Shown here in pieces: positions 20,909 through 32,848 of a DNA stretch of 64,000 nt; position 1 is the stretch's first letter, and each line of letters begins with the position of its first letter. Origin of the DNA: Sphaerolaimus hirsutus (Eukaryota > Nematoda > Chromadorea > Monhysterida > Sphaerolaimidae); contig OZ038459.1 of assembly GCA_964036195.1 (NCBI GenBank), forward strand, positions 9,049,206 to 9,113,205. Reading direction: 5' to 3'. The position numbers were made by a program, and so were the translations under genes. The notes beneath the pieces are model-generated. The model did not search any database, was not told the origin of the DNA, and worked only from the letters and a program-made list of their open reading frames with translations.

Positions 20909-23160
20909 TAATACACTGATCGGTCTGAAAATTGGAGTCGCGGTATTCTCCAACGGTGTGAGCGGTTTTCTTCTAGCTAATGACAAGTTATTTGAGCTTT
21001 AATTTCCGCATTTTACTGTCTCGCGTATGCGTGGGTCGCTTGCGCCCTCTCTCAGCAGCGAGGGTGGGTGCTGTGATTTAGTGGCTTTGGTCCACTGATT
21101 TTGTGCTATTTTAACATCAAATATTTATCGTCGTCCAAATGAAATTTATGAATCATCATTATGTGAATCGTCTGTGACCTAACACTTTGAAAAGTCTTGG
21201 CAGATCGCAAAAAATGGTTGAAAGAAGGGCGAAAAAATAGAAAGGCGGTCTCCGATAGGAGGGTGTCTCTAATACAAGGGTAGGTAAAAACTTTGATGAA
21301 AAAATAGAAGGGCGTCCTTCTATAAGAAGAAATACGGTAGATGTATAAATTAAACGCGTCTACACATTCAGTCGTGATTTTGTAATGTTTGATTATCAAA
21401 TATCTTTAAGTTCTACCATTTTATTTTGCCACCTTCAAATAGGACAATACCATAAATAACAGGATAAATATCAAGCCACTAAAGTCTTTATCTTGTTCAG
21501 TTAAATAAGCTGGCTGATCAGGTGTTTATCACTAGTTCCATTACTATCACCCTAATTCTGCTAGGCGGTTTCCAAACTCCTTAAAAAGGTAATCAACTTT
21601 CGAAATCGGAAATTGTGCCGCACACCAATAAGCTGAAAGCGAATAAAAAGCGAAACGAAATCCTGCATCACTGGCCGCTCAATGGCTATCAGCAAGCGCC
21701 ACTCCCAGACCCTGTAAAACGCCCTGTGAAATGTAAAATGTCATGCAAAGTGTCAAATGTCATGTAAAATGGTCTGAAAACTGACAAAATTCATTTGTTT
21801 GTTTGAGGTGAAGTTTGCCAGTTTACAGGGCATTTTACATTACTTATGCCACTTAGCATGACATCTAAAAATTTCACAGGGCATTTTACAGTGTCAAGGA
21901 GTAGCACCCGGTGTCCAGTCAGGTAAATAAATTGCATCGTTGAGGTTTAGCGTCGATAGACACCTGCACCCGATTATCGCAAAATGCTTTTAAATCTTTT
22001 GTTTTTTCTGGAAATAGTTGTTTGACGTGATTCCAGGCATTCTGCGATGGTTTCGCGCTTTCTGATCGTGCTCATTGCGGCAAATTCCATTTTGTCAATG
22101 TAATTTTAGATGGGGAATATCTGGCGTGTTTTTTCTGAAGTGAAACGAAAACGATTTTACTTAATGCAAGATATATTTTAGCTAGTGATGGATAGCGGAA
22201 AGATAATCGTTCAGCACTTCTGTGATATTGTTGACCACATTTGGCTACTGTTCTTCTTCAAACTTTTTCCTATACCGTATTTCCTCGAAATACTCCTTAG
22301 GGGGTTTACTATTTCGCTACCAAATTTTGAGGGGGGCTTATTCAAGGGAAGTTTCATCATTTCGTCAGAAAATTTCGTGAAGGATCATAGTAAAGAATAG
22401 GTTAAAACATACGCAAAACTGGTAAGAAATGAGATGAAACAGGGTTATTTGGACATATTCAGGTATGTAGGGGTGTACGTCAATTCTCTATTTTTGCAAC
22501 ACCCCTCCAATAAAGCGACCCCTTCAATAGTGCGACCCACTTGGGCACGTTCTAAGCAGGGTTGGCAAAACTCAGAAAAAAATAAATTCAAATGGAAAAT
22601 TGAAGAATAAAATTAAAATCAAATGGAATATTGAAGAAAAAAAATAGAATACAATTTTTATACAATTTTACTACAATTGTAGTAAAAAGAATTTTACTAA
22701 AACCAACCCTGGTTGTGAGTAGCGATGGAATGGCGCCATTGGCGCTTGGCGCCATTTTCTGTGGCGCTATTCGGCGCCTGGCACCCTTATTTCGAATGGC
22801 GCCACGGCGCCCTTGGCGATTGGCGCCATTTTCGCTGGCGCCAATTTGGCACATTCAACTGCCTTTTCTGCTGAATATATTTAGTCATTTAGGTGATATT
22901 AAACACACTCACCTTTGTAATTTTTTGCCAGCATTGCAAGTTTGGATTTACGTTGATGGTTTTATGCCGCATAAACAGCAAAAGTTCACATAAACAACTG
23001 GAAAAATGTTAATCTAAAATGATTTTTTCACAGCCCCTACATAATTGATTACCCACCTGTATTTGCATGAAAAGCCATGGGGGGGGATTTCTTTCCCCAG
23101 CTTGCTCAGACCTGGGGTATTTTGAGGGTGTGGGGTTAATTCAAGGGGCATAATTCGAGG
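20770..23160 (+). repeat. segmental duplication 1, copy A
   Basis: Matches 28200-30408 in direct orientation with only scattered differences seen over long stretches. The copies differ by a diverged patch near 21920-21990, an extra block in copy B (about 29995-30250), and a block present only in copy A (about 22690-23090). It contains a TGTAAAATG-rich hAT-like fragment (about 21700-21910), repeat E, and a CCGTATTT element from 22275 to 23168. No gene is present. Confidence 0.75.
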
Positions 23161-23197
23161 AAATACGGTACATGTTTTTTGCACGCTGCCAGCTGTG

Positions 23198-23690
23198 CAC
23201 ATTTGTTAAAATGTACGTACATTTACTCGAAAAATACGCGTACGCGAGTACGCGGTAAATACATTTACATATACTTTTTCACAAAGTAATGTACTTACTT
23301 TTACGCGTACATTTTAAAAATACACGTGTACAGAGTTTATGTATTTTTGTTGCTAAAATCACAATTTTCTGTTGCTAAAATAAGACAGTTTTGAAGAAAT
23401 CATACATATCATTTTTCTAAAAAGACAAAATAATCACTAAAAAATAAACATATATTGTGTTTTTCAGTGTAAAACTCACTCTCACATGTAAAAATTAGTG
23501 TAAAAATACATTTTCCAGGGAAAAGTACTCACTTTTACATTTTCCTTGGGGAAAAGTATTTTACTCACATTTACGCATGAGTACGAGTAAAAAAAGTATT
23601 TTACATTTTCTATACTTTGTGGTGAGTAAAAATAAAATACTTACATTTACATATACTTTTGAAAAAAGTTCAGTGATTCTAACAACTCTG
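23198..23690. mobile_element. hAT-like element D, 493 bp
   Basis: Termini CACATTTGTTAAAA and CTAACAACTCTG, with a perfect 8-bp duplication CAGCTGTG at 23190-23197 and 23691-23698. The interior is made of TACGTACATTTAC/GTAAAAGTA words. There is no transposase. Confidence 0.82.
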
Positions 23691-23698
23691 CAGCTGTG

Positions 23699-24399
23699 CA
23701 TCTTATTGGGGTATACTTATAGAGATATACTTATTGGACTTAAACATTACATTACAATAATAAAAATGTCACTTGGCCAAATTTCTCTTTTCAGCCATTT
23801 TCACACTTGGCGGACGGTAAAGTATGCGCACAATCCTACCATAATTTAATGAATAAAATTTTGTGATTGATTATTCCATAGTAAAAACGAAATATTATGA
23901 TGAAAAACTGTATAATTTTTGGTTCATGAGTCAGATGGATTATGGACTAATGTTATGTTTCCATACTAAGTGTGATGTCCGCCGAATATACCTTCCACCT
24001 TTTTAAACTGCCCCATACCAGATTAAAATACCATTTAAAATCAATAAACATTGAATATCTTATGGACAGATTTTTCCCAAGAATTTCATCAGCTGATTTC
24101 TGAAAGAAAATCTCACTCAAGCTTTGGAAGGGTTTCTTAAGAGAAATGGCTGATGGATGCCACCATAATGGTGCATACCCATAATAATGGAAGAAATTAA
24201 AATACTAATGCACAGTGAGCGGCGAGACACCCCAACCGATGTCACTGCCATATAATTAGTGGTCTCTGTTGGACAAAATATAGGAGAAAAACTCAATTAC
24301 GATTCGGCCGCATTTTACAGCTACGGCGACATTACACCGTTGTAATAAATATTTATATCAGGTTCTAACTAGTGACAGAAAAGCGCCAGGAAAAAATGC
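23699..24399. other. intergenic, one interspersed repeat
   Basis: 23800-23995 belongs to the repeat also seen inverted at 15340-15545. A GGCGCC-type element begins near 24369 and is split by the next hAT-like insertion. Nothing else is recognised. Confidence 0.45.
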
Positions 24400-24407
24400 G
24401 TCAGGTC

Positions 24408-24970
24408 TAGGGTGTCAACTTTCCGTTTTCCATTTCCGCTTTCTGCAGGCAAATGTTTTTCCGTTTCTGTTTCCGTTTTCCGGCTGCTAAATTTTTTTTC
24501 TGTTTCCGTTTCCGTTTTTCCGGCTCATTTTCCATTTTCCGGCTAAATTTTTGGTTTTTCCGCTTTTTTTCTGTTTTCCGGTTCAATATCTGTTTTTCGA
24601 ACTTTTTTCACTTTCCAGCTCATTTTTTTGTTTTCTGTTTCAGCCAAACTGGTAAACATGCATGCAGGCTCTCAATTATGTGAATTTTTCCCATTTTCAG
24701 CAAAATTTCTGCAAATTTTTTTATTTCTGGATAAATTTCTGCAATTTTTTTTCCGTTTCCGGCAATATTTCAACAAATTTTTTCCATTTCCGGCATATAT
24801 TTGGCAAATTTTTCCGTTTCCGTTTTCGTTTTCCGGCCTTTCATTTTTCCGTTTTCCGTTTTCCGGCAAGTGTAAAAATTTTTCCGTTTCCGTTTCCGTT
24901 TTCCGGCAAGTGCAAAAATTTTTCCGTTTCCGTTTCCGTTTTCCGCCAAAAAGTTTTTGTTGACACCCTA
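24408..24970. mobile_element. hAT-like polypurine/polypyrimidine element, copy 2
   Basis: The element is 563 bp with termini TAGGGTGTCAA and TTGACACCCTA and a perfect 8-bp duplication GTCAGGTC at 24400-24407 and 24971-24978. The plus strand is pyrimidine-rich (TTTCCGTTTTCCGG units), the reverse of the copy at 2895. Confidence 0.9.
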
Positions 24971-25029
24971 GTCAGGTCCCATATCCAGAAAAAATGGCAC
25001 TGGGAGTTGTGCGCAGTGCTTTTTGAAAA

Positions 25030-25447
25030 ATGGGACAACACCACAGGGCGCCAAATATAATAGCGCGAGGCGCCAACAATTTAATGTTACTATTTAAGCA
25101 TTACTATTTGTCAATCAGAAACATTTATAGGTATTTTCATTTTCATATATTTTATTATATTTTCTTGCGTTGCACTTTATTCAGATGCAAGTGTTTCAAG
25201 AGAGGTTTCAACTTCACAAGAAACATGATCCATTTTGATGAATTGTCACATATTTATATTGTCTGGCTGGAGCAACAATGGAGTTGCAACACGTTAATTA
25301 CAGAAACTCATTGTTTTACACAAAAACACAGAAACTAGCAAATTTTGAACAACTCAAAACTCAAATGAGCTTTTATTGGAGAACACGAAAACATGGAAAA
25401 GTGATTTTGAGGGGGTTTTCATTGAAATCAATGAATACTATGCGTGC
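25030..25447. other. AT-rich interval with ACAGAAACTCA repeats
   Basis: 25290-25420 shares AAACACAGAAACTCAAATGAG-like words with 62585-63540. No gene is seen. Confidence 0.4.
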
Positions 25448-26145
25448 GACAACATTCAGGGCATCACCAAGCCGGCCATCCGGCGGCTGGCGCGGCGCGG
25501 CGACGGGGCTCATCTACGAGGAGACCAGGGGCCATTTCCTCAAGTTAAAAGTAGAGTGTAAAAATTGGAGAGTAGAATAAAACGGCAAGTGGCAAGTAAA
25601 GAGTAGTGTAAAAATCGAAGAGTGAAGTAAAAATTTAAGAGTAAAGTAAGCAGTAGAGTAAAAATTGAAAAGTAGAGTAAAAAATAAAAAAGTGCCAATA
25701 TGTGTTAAGTAAAGTGTAAAGTAAAGTGTCAATTCTGTATCTAAGTCTTATTTTTTCGTATCCAAATCTTATGTTTTTGTATCCAAATGTTACTTTTCGA
25801 CAAGATTTCAATACAAAAACATAAGATTTGGATACGGAAATAAGATTTGGATACACAATTGACACTTTACTTTACATTTGGCACTTTTTTTACTCTTCTT
25901 TTCAATTTTTACTCTACTTTTCAATTTTTACTCTACTCTTTACTTGCCACTTGCCGTTTACTCTACTCTCCAATTTTTACTCTCTACTTTTAACTTGCGG
26001 AACTGGCCCCAGGGGCGTGCTCAAGGTGTTCCTGGAGAACGCGGTCACCTGCTGCGAGCACGCCAAGCGCGAGACCGTCACCGCCATGCACGTGCTCTAC
26101 GCGTTGAAGAGGCAGGCACGCACTGTGTACGGCTTCGGCGGCTGA
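25448..26145 (+). pseudogene. histone H4 pseudogene split by a foldback element
   Basis: Left part 25448-25528 matches H4 from DNIQGITKP to about EETR; right part 26010-26145 matches from about GVLKVFLEN to YGFGG and a TGA stop. The first 23 codons are missing, about 16 bases are deleted around the GVKRIS region with loss of frame, and several normally invariant residues are changed (ECC for the DAVTYTEH region, H for D in TAMDV). H4 tolerates almost no change in animals, so this copy is very unlikely to be functional. The 481-bp insert sits between the codons for R and G-V. Confidence 0.85.
25529..26009. mobile_element. foldback element at a CAG target, copy in H4
   Basis: The 481-bp insert has long inverted arms (GGGCCATTTCCTCAAGTTAA left; GGGCCAGTTCCGCAAGTTAA as the reverse complement of the right end), flanked by CAG at 25526-25528 and 26010-26012. 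The unoccupied site is known from the H4 coding sequence and holds one CAG, so insertion made a 3-bp duplication. Arms consist of AAAGTAGAGTAAAAATTG-like units. The centre is itself an inverted repeat (GTATCCAAATCTTATG). A truncated copy is at 54384-54653. Confidence 0.82.
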
Positions 26146-27284
26146 ATGTGCCTTCTGTGGCTAAATGCTGAAGGGAAAAACGTGTGCTTTCTGCGGTGTG
26201 TATTTTACGATTTGCTTGATGCCGAGTCGACATCACACTTTTCACCTGAATAAATATTGCGACGCTAAAATCGTTTCATCTAATTAGTTCGTTTAATGGT
26301 TTAATGATAAGTTCGTTAAAAATGTTTCGCACTAGTTCTATCACGATGTATCACCATCACCGTACTGTTGCTAAAAAAATGTTTCACACCAAATCCTTAA
26401 AAAAGCAATTTAACTTTCGATAGGCAGAAATTGTATCGCGCACCAAAAAGATATCAGCGATAAAAAAGCATAACAAATTACTGCATCACTGGCTATCCTC
26501 TCAGCCGGCATTTAGTTGGAAGCGTGGCACATTTCCTCAGTCGTCCCATCCGGCAGCGTATGATTGTGGCAAAACCCCCACGGCTCAGTCCGCTTTGCGA
26601 TCGTGCTCAATGCGCCAACGTCCATTTTGTCGGGGTAATTTTAGATGAGGGAATATTTGGTGTGTATTTGTATTCTGCGGAGACTGAATTAAAAACGATA
26701 TAGGTTACCTAATGCGAGATAGAAATATTTAGCTTATGATGGAAACGCAAAGATGTCGGTTCGGTATGTGTGATTTCGATAGTGCCCCTTGGGCGATTCC
26801 CGCACCCTGTAAAACGATGCAAAAAATTGTAAGCATCAAGTAAATTTTGTCCAACATGTTCCTATTTACAGGGGGTACGGTTCTGGCACTCGGTATCAGT
26901 GCACCCATATTTTCCAGTCCTTTTCCATCGCTAGGTGACGATAATCTTCATATGGGGTACTTAGGTATATACATACTTTACAGACTAAAGTTATTTAGTA
27001 GAAGTAGATAGAATCATTCACAAAATTCGTAGATACAGGCGCAATACTGAGTGGTGATGCCAACAAATACCTGTAAAGTTCAACACCAACAGTCATGCGA
27101 CGGTTCATGGATGCCGAAAATCAAATGCACCGTGAGCGAGAAGACATCCCAGAAGATAAACTCAATTACGGTTCCGTGGATGACGCGCAATTTTTCTGTC
27201 GCGATTTACCGCTATGGCAATTTTACACCGTTGTGTAGTGTTTCTGTTTAGTTGATTGAACTTACCACAAAATCATTGTGTATA
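26146..27284. other. intergenic with repeat E copy
   Basis: 26290-26700 matches repeat E (see 17335). A fragment with CCTGTAAAACG and TTTACAGGGGG lies at 26800-26885. No gene is seen. Confidence 0.45.
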
Positions 27285-27738
27285 CCGTATTTCCTCGAAA
27301 TACCCCCGGGGGGTTTATTGTTTCAGAGTGAGAATTTTGAGGGGGGGGGTTAAACGAGGGGGGGGGGGTATTTCGAGGGGGGGGGTTTATTATTTCGCCA
27401 GAAATTTTTTGAAATCCCAGTACTAAAATGTCGTCTGAAACGTACGCAGACGTCGAAAAATGCAACAAAAATCGCCATTTATAAGACTCTAAAGACATTT
27501 ATAAGTGTGTAGACGTACAAACACTGTTCTCACATAACAGAGTCATCGTTTTTAACGTGTGTTCTGCATTGTCGGGATGACAAATCGCAGCCTTTGTCAT
27601 TTACGTTCTCTATACACTAAATTTGGGGGGGGGGGTATTTCGAGGGGGGGGTTTATAAGTTCATAGTGTCCATTTTGAGGGGGGGTATTTCGAGGGGGGG
27701 GGGTATTTCGAGGGGGGGGGTATTTCGAGGAAATACGG
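27285..27738. mobile_element. CCGTATTT-family MITE, 454 bp, young copy 1
   Basis: Termini CCGTATTTCCTCGAAATACC and CGAGGAAATACGG with TA on both sides. It is nearly identical to 57203-57650. It contains several GGTATTTCGAGGGGGGG units near both ends, which look like repeated binding sites. Confidence 0.8.
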
Positions 27739-28199
27739 TATACGTATTGACATATTTACGAACCACTGTGCACCGTTTTCTACCGTATTTAAGATGTATC
27801 GCACTTCGCTGTTCAGTAAGATGTTGAATTTCATTGACGCTCAGCGAAGCGAAACATAATTGGACCAAACCTGTATAATATCATGTCTGTCGAGTTTACT
27901 AAGTTCAATCAACTATTACTACAGTTGCAATAAACATACCGATTTCCTCGAATTACCCGGTGCAATAAACTACAGTTGCAATAAACATACCTTTTTCGTC
28001 AACTTTTTTACCCCCCCCCCCTTCTATTGGAGATGCCATGATTATTTTTAGCGAATTTTTTCAAGTTCAAGAAAATTTTTAATAAACACCTTCCCGGTCA
28101 CGTCCGGCACCCATTTTTTTTCATTTCTTACATCCTATACCCAGTTCTAGGGCGCCCCAGAGGCTGAAATATAGGGGAGATATTGGCGCAACCCCCCTC
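27739..28199. other. intergenic, fragments only
   Basis: TACAGTTGCAATAAACATACC occurs twice (about 27920 and 27970) near C runs, probably remnants of another MITE. No gene is seen. Confidence 0.35.
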
Positions 28200-30408
28200 A
28201 CGGCAGGTTTTGGCACTTTGTTGCATTCACGAAATTAATAAAACGGCAGCCTACAATAGAACGGCACCTCTAATAGAACGGCAGGAAAAAAAGTTGACGA
28301 AAAATAGAACGGCGCTCTTCTATTAGAAGAAATACGGTAATACACTGATCGGTCTGAAAATTGGAGTCGCGGTATTCTCCAACGGTGTGAGCGGTTTTCT
28401 TCTAGCTAATGACAAGTTATTTGAGCTTTAATTTCCGCATTTTACTGTCTCGCGTATGCGTGGGTCGCTTGCGCCCTCTCTCAGCAGCGAGGGTGGGTGC
28501 TGTGATTTAGTGGCTTTGGTCCACTGATTTTGTGCTATTTTAACATCAAATATTTATCGTCGTCCAAATGAAATTTATGAATCATCATTATGTGAATCGT
28601 CTGTGACCTAACACTTTGAAAAGTCTTGGCAGATCGCAAAAAATGGTCGAAAGAAGGGCGAAAAAATAGAAAGGCGGTCTCCGATAGGAGGGTGTCTCTA
28701 ATACAAGGGTAGGTAAAAACTTTGATGAAAAAATAGAAGGGCGTCCTTCTATAAAGAAGAAATACGGTAGATGTATAAATTATACGCGTCTACACATTCA
28801 GTCGTGATTTTGTAATGTTTGATTATCAAATATCTTTAAGTTCTACCATTTTATTTTGCCACCTTCAAATAGGACAATACCATAAATAACAGGATAAATA
28901 TCAAGCCACTAAAGTCTTTATCTTGTTCAGTTAAATAAGCTGGTTGATCAGGTGTTTATCACTAGTTCCATTACTATCACCCTAATTCTGCTAGGCGGTT
29001 TCCAAAGTCCTTAAAAAGGTAATCAACTTTCGAAATCGGAAATTGTGCCGCACACCAATAAGCTGAAAGCGAATAAAAAGCGAAACGAAATCCTGCATCA
29101 CTGGCCGCTCAATGGCTATCAGCAAGCGCCACTCCCAGACTCTGTAAAACGCCCTGTGAAATGTAAAATGTCATGCAAAGTGTCAAATGTCATGTAAAAT
29201 GGTCTGAAAACTGACAAAATTCATTTGTTTGTTTGAGGTGAAGTTTGCCAGTTTACAGGGCATTTTACATTACTTATGCCACTTAGCATGACATCTAAAA
29301 ATTTCACAGGGCATTTTACAGTGTCAAGGAGTAGCACCCGGTGTGGACACCGTAAATCAAATTGCATCGTTCAGGTCTATCGCCCATAAACAGCACCGGA
29401 TTATCGCACACTGCTTTTATATCTTCCAATTTTTCTTTCCAGGTATTCTGGTCGTTGGTTTCGCGCTTTCTGATCGTGCTCATTGCGGCAAATTCCATTT
29501 TGTCAATGTAATTTTAGATGGGGAATATCTGGCGTGTTTTTTCTGAAGTGAAACGAAAACGATTTTACTTAATGCAAGATATATTTTAGCTAGTGATGGA
29601 TAGCGGAAAGATAATCGTTCGGCACTTCTGTGATATTGTTGACCACATTTGGCTACTGTTCTTCTTCAAACTTTTTCCTATACCGTATTTCCTCGAAATA
29701 CTCCTCAGGGGGTTTACTATTTCGCTACCAAATTTTGAGGGGGGCTTATTCAAGGGAAGTTTCATCATTTCGTCAGAAAATTTGGTGAAGGATCATAGTA
29801 AAGAATAGGTTAAAACATACGCAAAACTGGTAAGAAATGAGATGAAACAGGGTTATTTGGACATATTCAGGTATGTAGGGGTGTACATCAATTCTCTATT
29901 TTTGCAACACCCCTCCAATAAAGCGACCCCTCCAATAGTGCGACCCCTTTGGGCACGTTCTAAGCAGGGTTGGCAAAACTCAGAAAAAAATAAATTGCAG
30001 GAAAACGTGGTCGTCGATGCAGGAAAACGTGGTCGTCGATGCAGGAAAACGTGGTCGTCGACGGTCCAGAGATGTCCTGAGAAACAGGATGGAAACGATT
30101 ACATGATATTATTTAAATTTGTGAAAAACATATGTGATCTTATAGACTTGTGGGTAGAACTCGTACAACCACCAGCGCAAGCTGGTGGGAAGTTCCTGCA
30201 CTTTTGGTTACTTTTTTCCATCTAGTGCGAAACCCAATGAACAACAATTCATTCAAATTCAAATGGAAAATTGAAGAATAAAATTAAAATCAAATGGAAT
30301 ATTGAAGAAAAAAAATAGAATACAATTTTTATACTTTTATATTCCCCAGCTTGCTCAGACCTGGGGTATTTTGAGGGTGTGGGGTTAATTCAAGGGGCAT
30401 AATTCGAG
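28200..30408 (+). repeat. segmental duplication 1, copy B
   Basis: Direct repeat of 20770-23160. An extra block near 29995-30250 contains three tandem copies of a 22-bp unit (GCAGGAAAACGTGGTCGTCG plus two bases) at 29997-30062. The right end joins directly to segmental duplication 2 at about 30408. Confidence 0.75.
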
Positions 30409-30409
30409 G

Positions 30410-31553
30410 CTCTGCGAACGAAAATTCTGGGGGCTCTGCGAACGAAAATTCTGGGGGCTCTGCGAACGAAAATTCTGGGGGCTCTGCGAACAAAAATTCT
30501 GGCAAATTGCACTATAACACGAGATCGAATCTCGTTCGAATCACACTAGGGATCGAATCTCATTCAAATCACTAAAGGGATCGAATCCCGTTCAAATCCT
30601 TAGAGGGATTGAATCTCGTTCGCTCTCATCGGTAAATGAGGTAAATACAGCCAAAAAGTGTACATTTTTATAAATTTTTCTCAAAAGTGACAAATTTAAC
30701 ATTTTTGGGAAAAAATGCCAAAAATTTGGGCAAGAAGTCAACAAGTCCACTTAGTTTTGGGCTGAAAGTCGACAAGTCCACCTTGTGTAGCCTCAGTTTA
30801 TAGGAAAAAAATGCAAGAAATGTGATAAGTCCATCATGGACACCAATTTCAAACAGTCGACAAGTCCATAAATTTCCCATAAGGCAGGCTCAACCTGGGC
30901 GGGAACAAAAATGTTCTCGAGTGCAAGAAGTCGACAAGTGCATTTTCCTCCCCAAAACAGTTTTGTGCGGTCCGAGTAGAATTTTATATACACCCAATTT
31001 TTCCATTATACAGCGACAGCAGGGGCTGAAAATTTGACACTTTATTGCTAACACTTGGAACTTAACGTTGAGCATGAGAGAGCCCCATTGGACACGCACC
31101 TCGGACCTGGAATTGGAAATGAAACTTAAAATATGATTTACTCAAAATCGTATTTTGTGGACTTGTCAACTTTTAGAATTAGACGCCTCAATTACATCAT
31201 TATTGCAGTGTGTGCTACTTACTAACTCTGTGACAAAATGTGCGAGGCCCCAGAATGTGCGAGGCCCCAAAATGTACATGATCCAGAATTTCAAAATGTG
31301 CGAGACCTCGAAAATGTGCGAGGCCTCGAAAATGTGCGAGGCTTCAAAAATGTGCAAGGCCTCGAAAATGTGCGAGCCTCGAAATGTGCAAGGCATCAAA
31401 ATGTGCGAGGTCTCAAAATGTGCGAGCCTCGAAATGTGCAAGGCATTTTAACCCTCGTTTAACCACGCACCCCCCCCCCCTCTTGGGAGCACTATGAAAC
31501 AATCACCCCCGGGGGGGTATTTCGAGGAAATATTTACGGTATGACATTTTACT
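30410..31553 (+). repeat. segmental duplication 2, copy A
   Basis: Almost identical to about 59333-60474. It begins with four copies of a 24-bp unit (GGCTCTGCGAACGAAAATTC plus TGGG), then GGGATCGAATCTCGTTC-type repeats (30525-30625), GTCGACAAGTCCA repeats, and an AATGTGCGAGGCCTCGAA array (31230-31450), and ends in a CCGTATTT terminus. Reading frames through it translate repeats. Confidence 0.75.
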
Positions 31554-31634
31554 ATACTCCAATAACCTCTGACATTCGCATTTGTTTCAGATCTTTTACA
31601 CAGCGATGTGAGAATATTGATGGTCGTTTTGCAG

Positions 31635-31692
31635 GACTCCACCGCCTGGCTACACGAGCACCACGTTTCCGTTATCTATCTTGATGTGAATC
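31635..31692 (+). CDS. candidate host exon, kinesin-3-like gene (exon n)
   Basis: This 58-bp exon candidate follows TTTTGCAG and precedes GTGAGT. It encodes 19 codons plus one base (starting D-S-T-A-W-L). The leftover base matches the phase of the next candidate exon at 32147, which supports real splicing. Confidence 0.4.
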
Positions 31693-31865
31693 GTGAGTTT
31701 TGATTGTAACACAATCTTTTAACGTGTTCCCATTCTAAGAAAGCAAGAGTGATCGGGGTGGACATGCAGCTGCCAATCCGTTGCACTGTATTTTGTCCAC
31801 AAACAGTCATTCGTCTGTAGTGCAACTAGGGTTCGGTCTATATGACCTTTGACAGCCCACACGCT

Positions 31866-32055
31866 AGTTGACACATGTGTCAACTGGTCTGTGTTAACTC
31901 TGATTTCGGTTTCACGTGTCGCACAGCGATCTTCCAATGCACTTGCCGTGAGATTTTCACTTTTCAATATTGTCGCATGTGCATTTGGTTATCGGTCTGC
32001 GACAAGTGAAGTCGAAATCTGAGTTGACACAAACCAGTTGACACACATGCGTCAA
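31866..32055. mobile_element. inverted-repeat MITE (GTTGACACATGTGTCAACTGG ends) in intron
   Basis: An imperfect palindrome with arms of roughly 60 bp around GATTTCGG...TCACGTGTCGCA and its complement. A related copy spans 52741-52903 and continues at 53762, where the CAG-target foldback element has inserted. Confidence 0.55.
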
Positions 32056-32146
32056 CCGTGCGTCAATAGTGTGCAGGCCGCCATTGACCGGGTCTTTATT
32101 TCGATGCGCTCTGTGGTCACATGCCAAAAAAAAACAATTGCCGCAG

Positions 32147-32403
32147 CGCACGACATGTCCACCCCCGCGGACCCCCTGTCCCCCTCGCTGGCGACCCCCT
32201 CGGTACCCATCGCGGGCATGCACTCGATCGTGCCCAAAGAGCACACCGGGAGAATGTTCTCGCTGCCGGTGGTGAAACGAATGGACGGGGACGAGTGCAC
32301 GGCCATTGCGAGCTGGGACAGCAGCTTGCACGAGCACCCGGCTCTGTTGAGACCTACGCCTGGTTGGTTGGGTGGTTGGGTTGAAGGTTGTGGGAAAATG
32401 TGA
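32147..32403 (+). CDS. candidate host exon, kinesin-3-like (DUF3694 region)
   Basis: The exon candidate follows CCGCAG. It encodes a GC-rich, conserved-looking stretch including VVKRMDGDECTAIASWDSSLH then a TP. By recall this resembles the region of kinesin-3 motors (KIF1/KIF13 group) with the WDSS-x-H signature, a cargo-proximal domain downstream of the motor. It may splice at about 32364 (CCTG/GTTGGT) or run to the TGA at 32401-32403. The phase agrees with the exon at 31635. The assignment rests on a short motif. Confidence 0.45.
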
Positions 32404-32668
32404 GAGGGGGTTTGTTGGGTGTCGGGTGTTTATAGTGTGAATTGCCAGGTTGAATGCAACATAATTTTGGTGACATTTTACAGGGTGCGGGACTGGTTTT
32501 TATTGATAGACTGAAGACATAGTTTATAATGTATAATTTTTGGAGTATGATTGTATGTACACATATTGCATAGGTAATTGATTTGGTACACATAAACAAA
32601 AAGGGTAGATCATTCCGAATGAGTATATGTATGTTATCGCAAATATCACGTTCACGTAAACCCGCAAA
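32404..32668. other. interval between convergent host genes
   Basis: Contains a TTTACAGGGTGCGGGACTGG fragment at about 32476 and otherwise AT-rich sequence. It presumably includes the 3' end or 3' UTR of the channel gene on the minus strand. Confidence 0.35.
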
Positions 32669-32848
32669 TCACACTTGTTTCACAATGTATCCACCCTGTT
32701 TATCGATTCTAGCGCGCTTGAAAGATTTGCTGCACCATAGAATTATTTGAAAAAGGGTGAGCACCGACGCCCCCAGCCACAAACCGACTGTGCCTCCAAT
32801 AGCGCTCATTAAATCAACCACCGATTTTGTCATGTGCAAAGTTTTGAC
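32669..32848 (-). CDS. DEG/ENaC terminal exon with TM2 and stop
   Basis: The acceptor is TTTACGCAG; the exon has 59 codons and a TGA. It holds the hallmark TM2 block SAIGGTVGLWLGASVLTLF, including the G-x-S selectivity region of DEG/ENaC channels, then a short basic cytoplasmic tail. This is the strongest evidence for the gene. Confidence 0.85.
   Translation of the reverse strand, partial: VKTLHMTKSVVDLMSAIGGTVGLWLGASVLTLFQIILWCSKSFKRARIDKQGGYIVKQV

Noticed and set aside
24453-24963. Phe-rich ORFs in the hAT-like polypyrimidine elements (also 33594-34182)
   Set aside because: They follow from TTTCC/TTTTC repeats and share no domain.
25448-26145. Functional histone H4 gene
   Set aside because: Missing start, internal frame-breaking deletion, changes at invariant residues and a 481-bp insertion.
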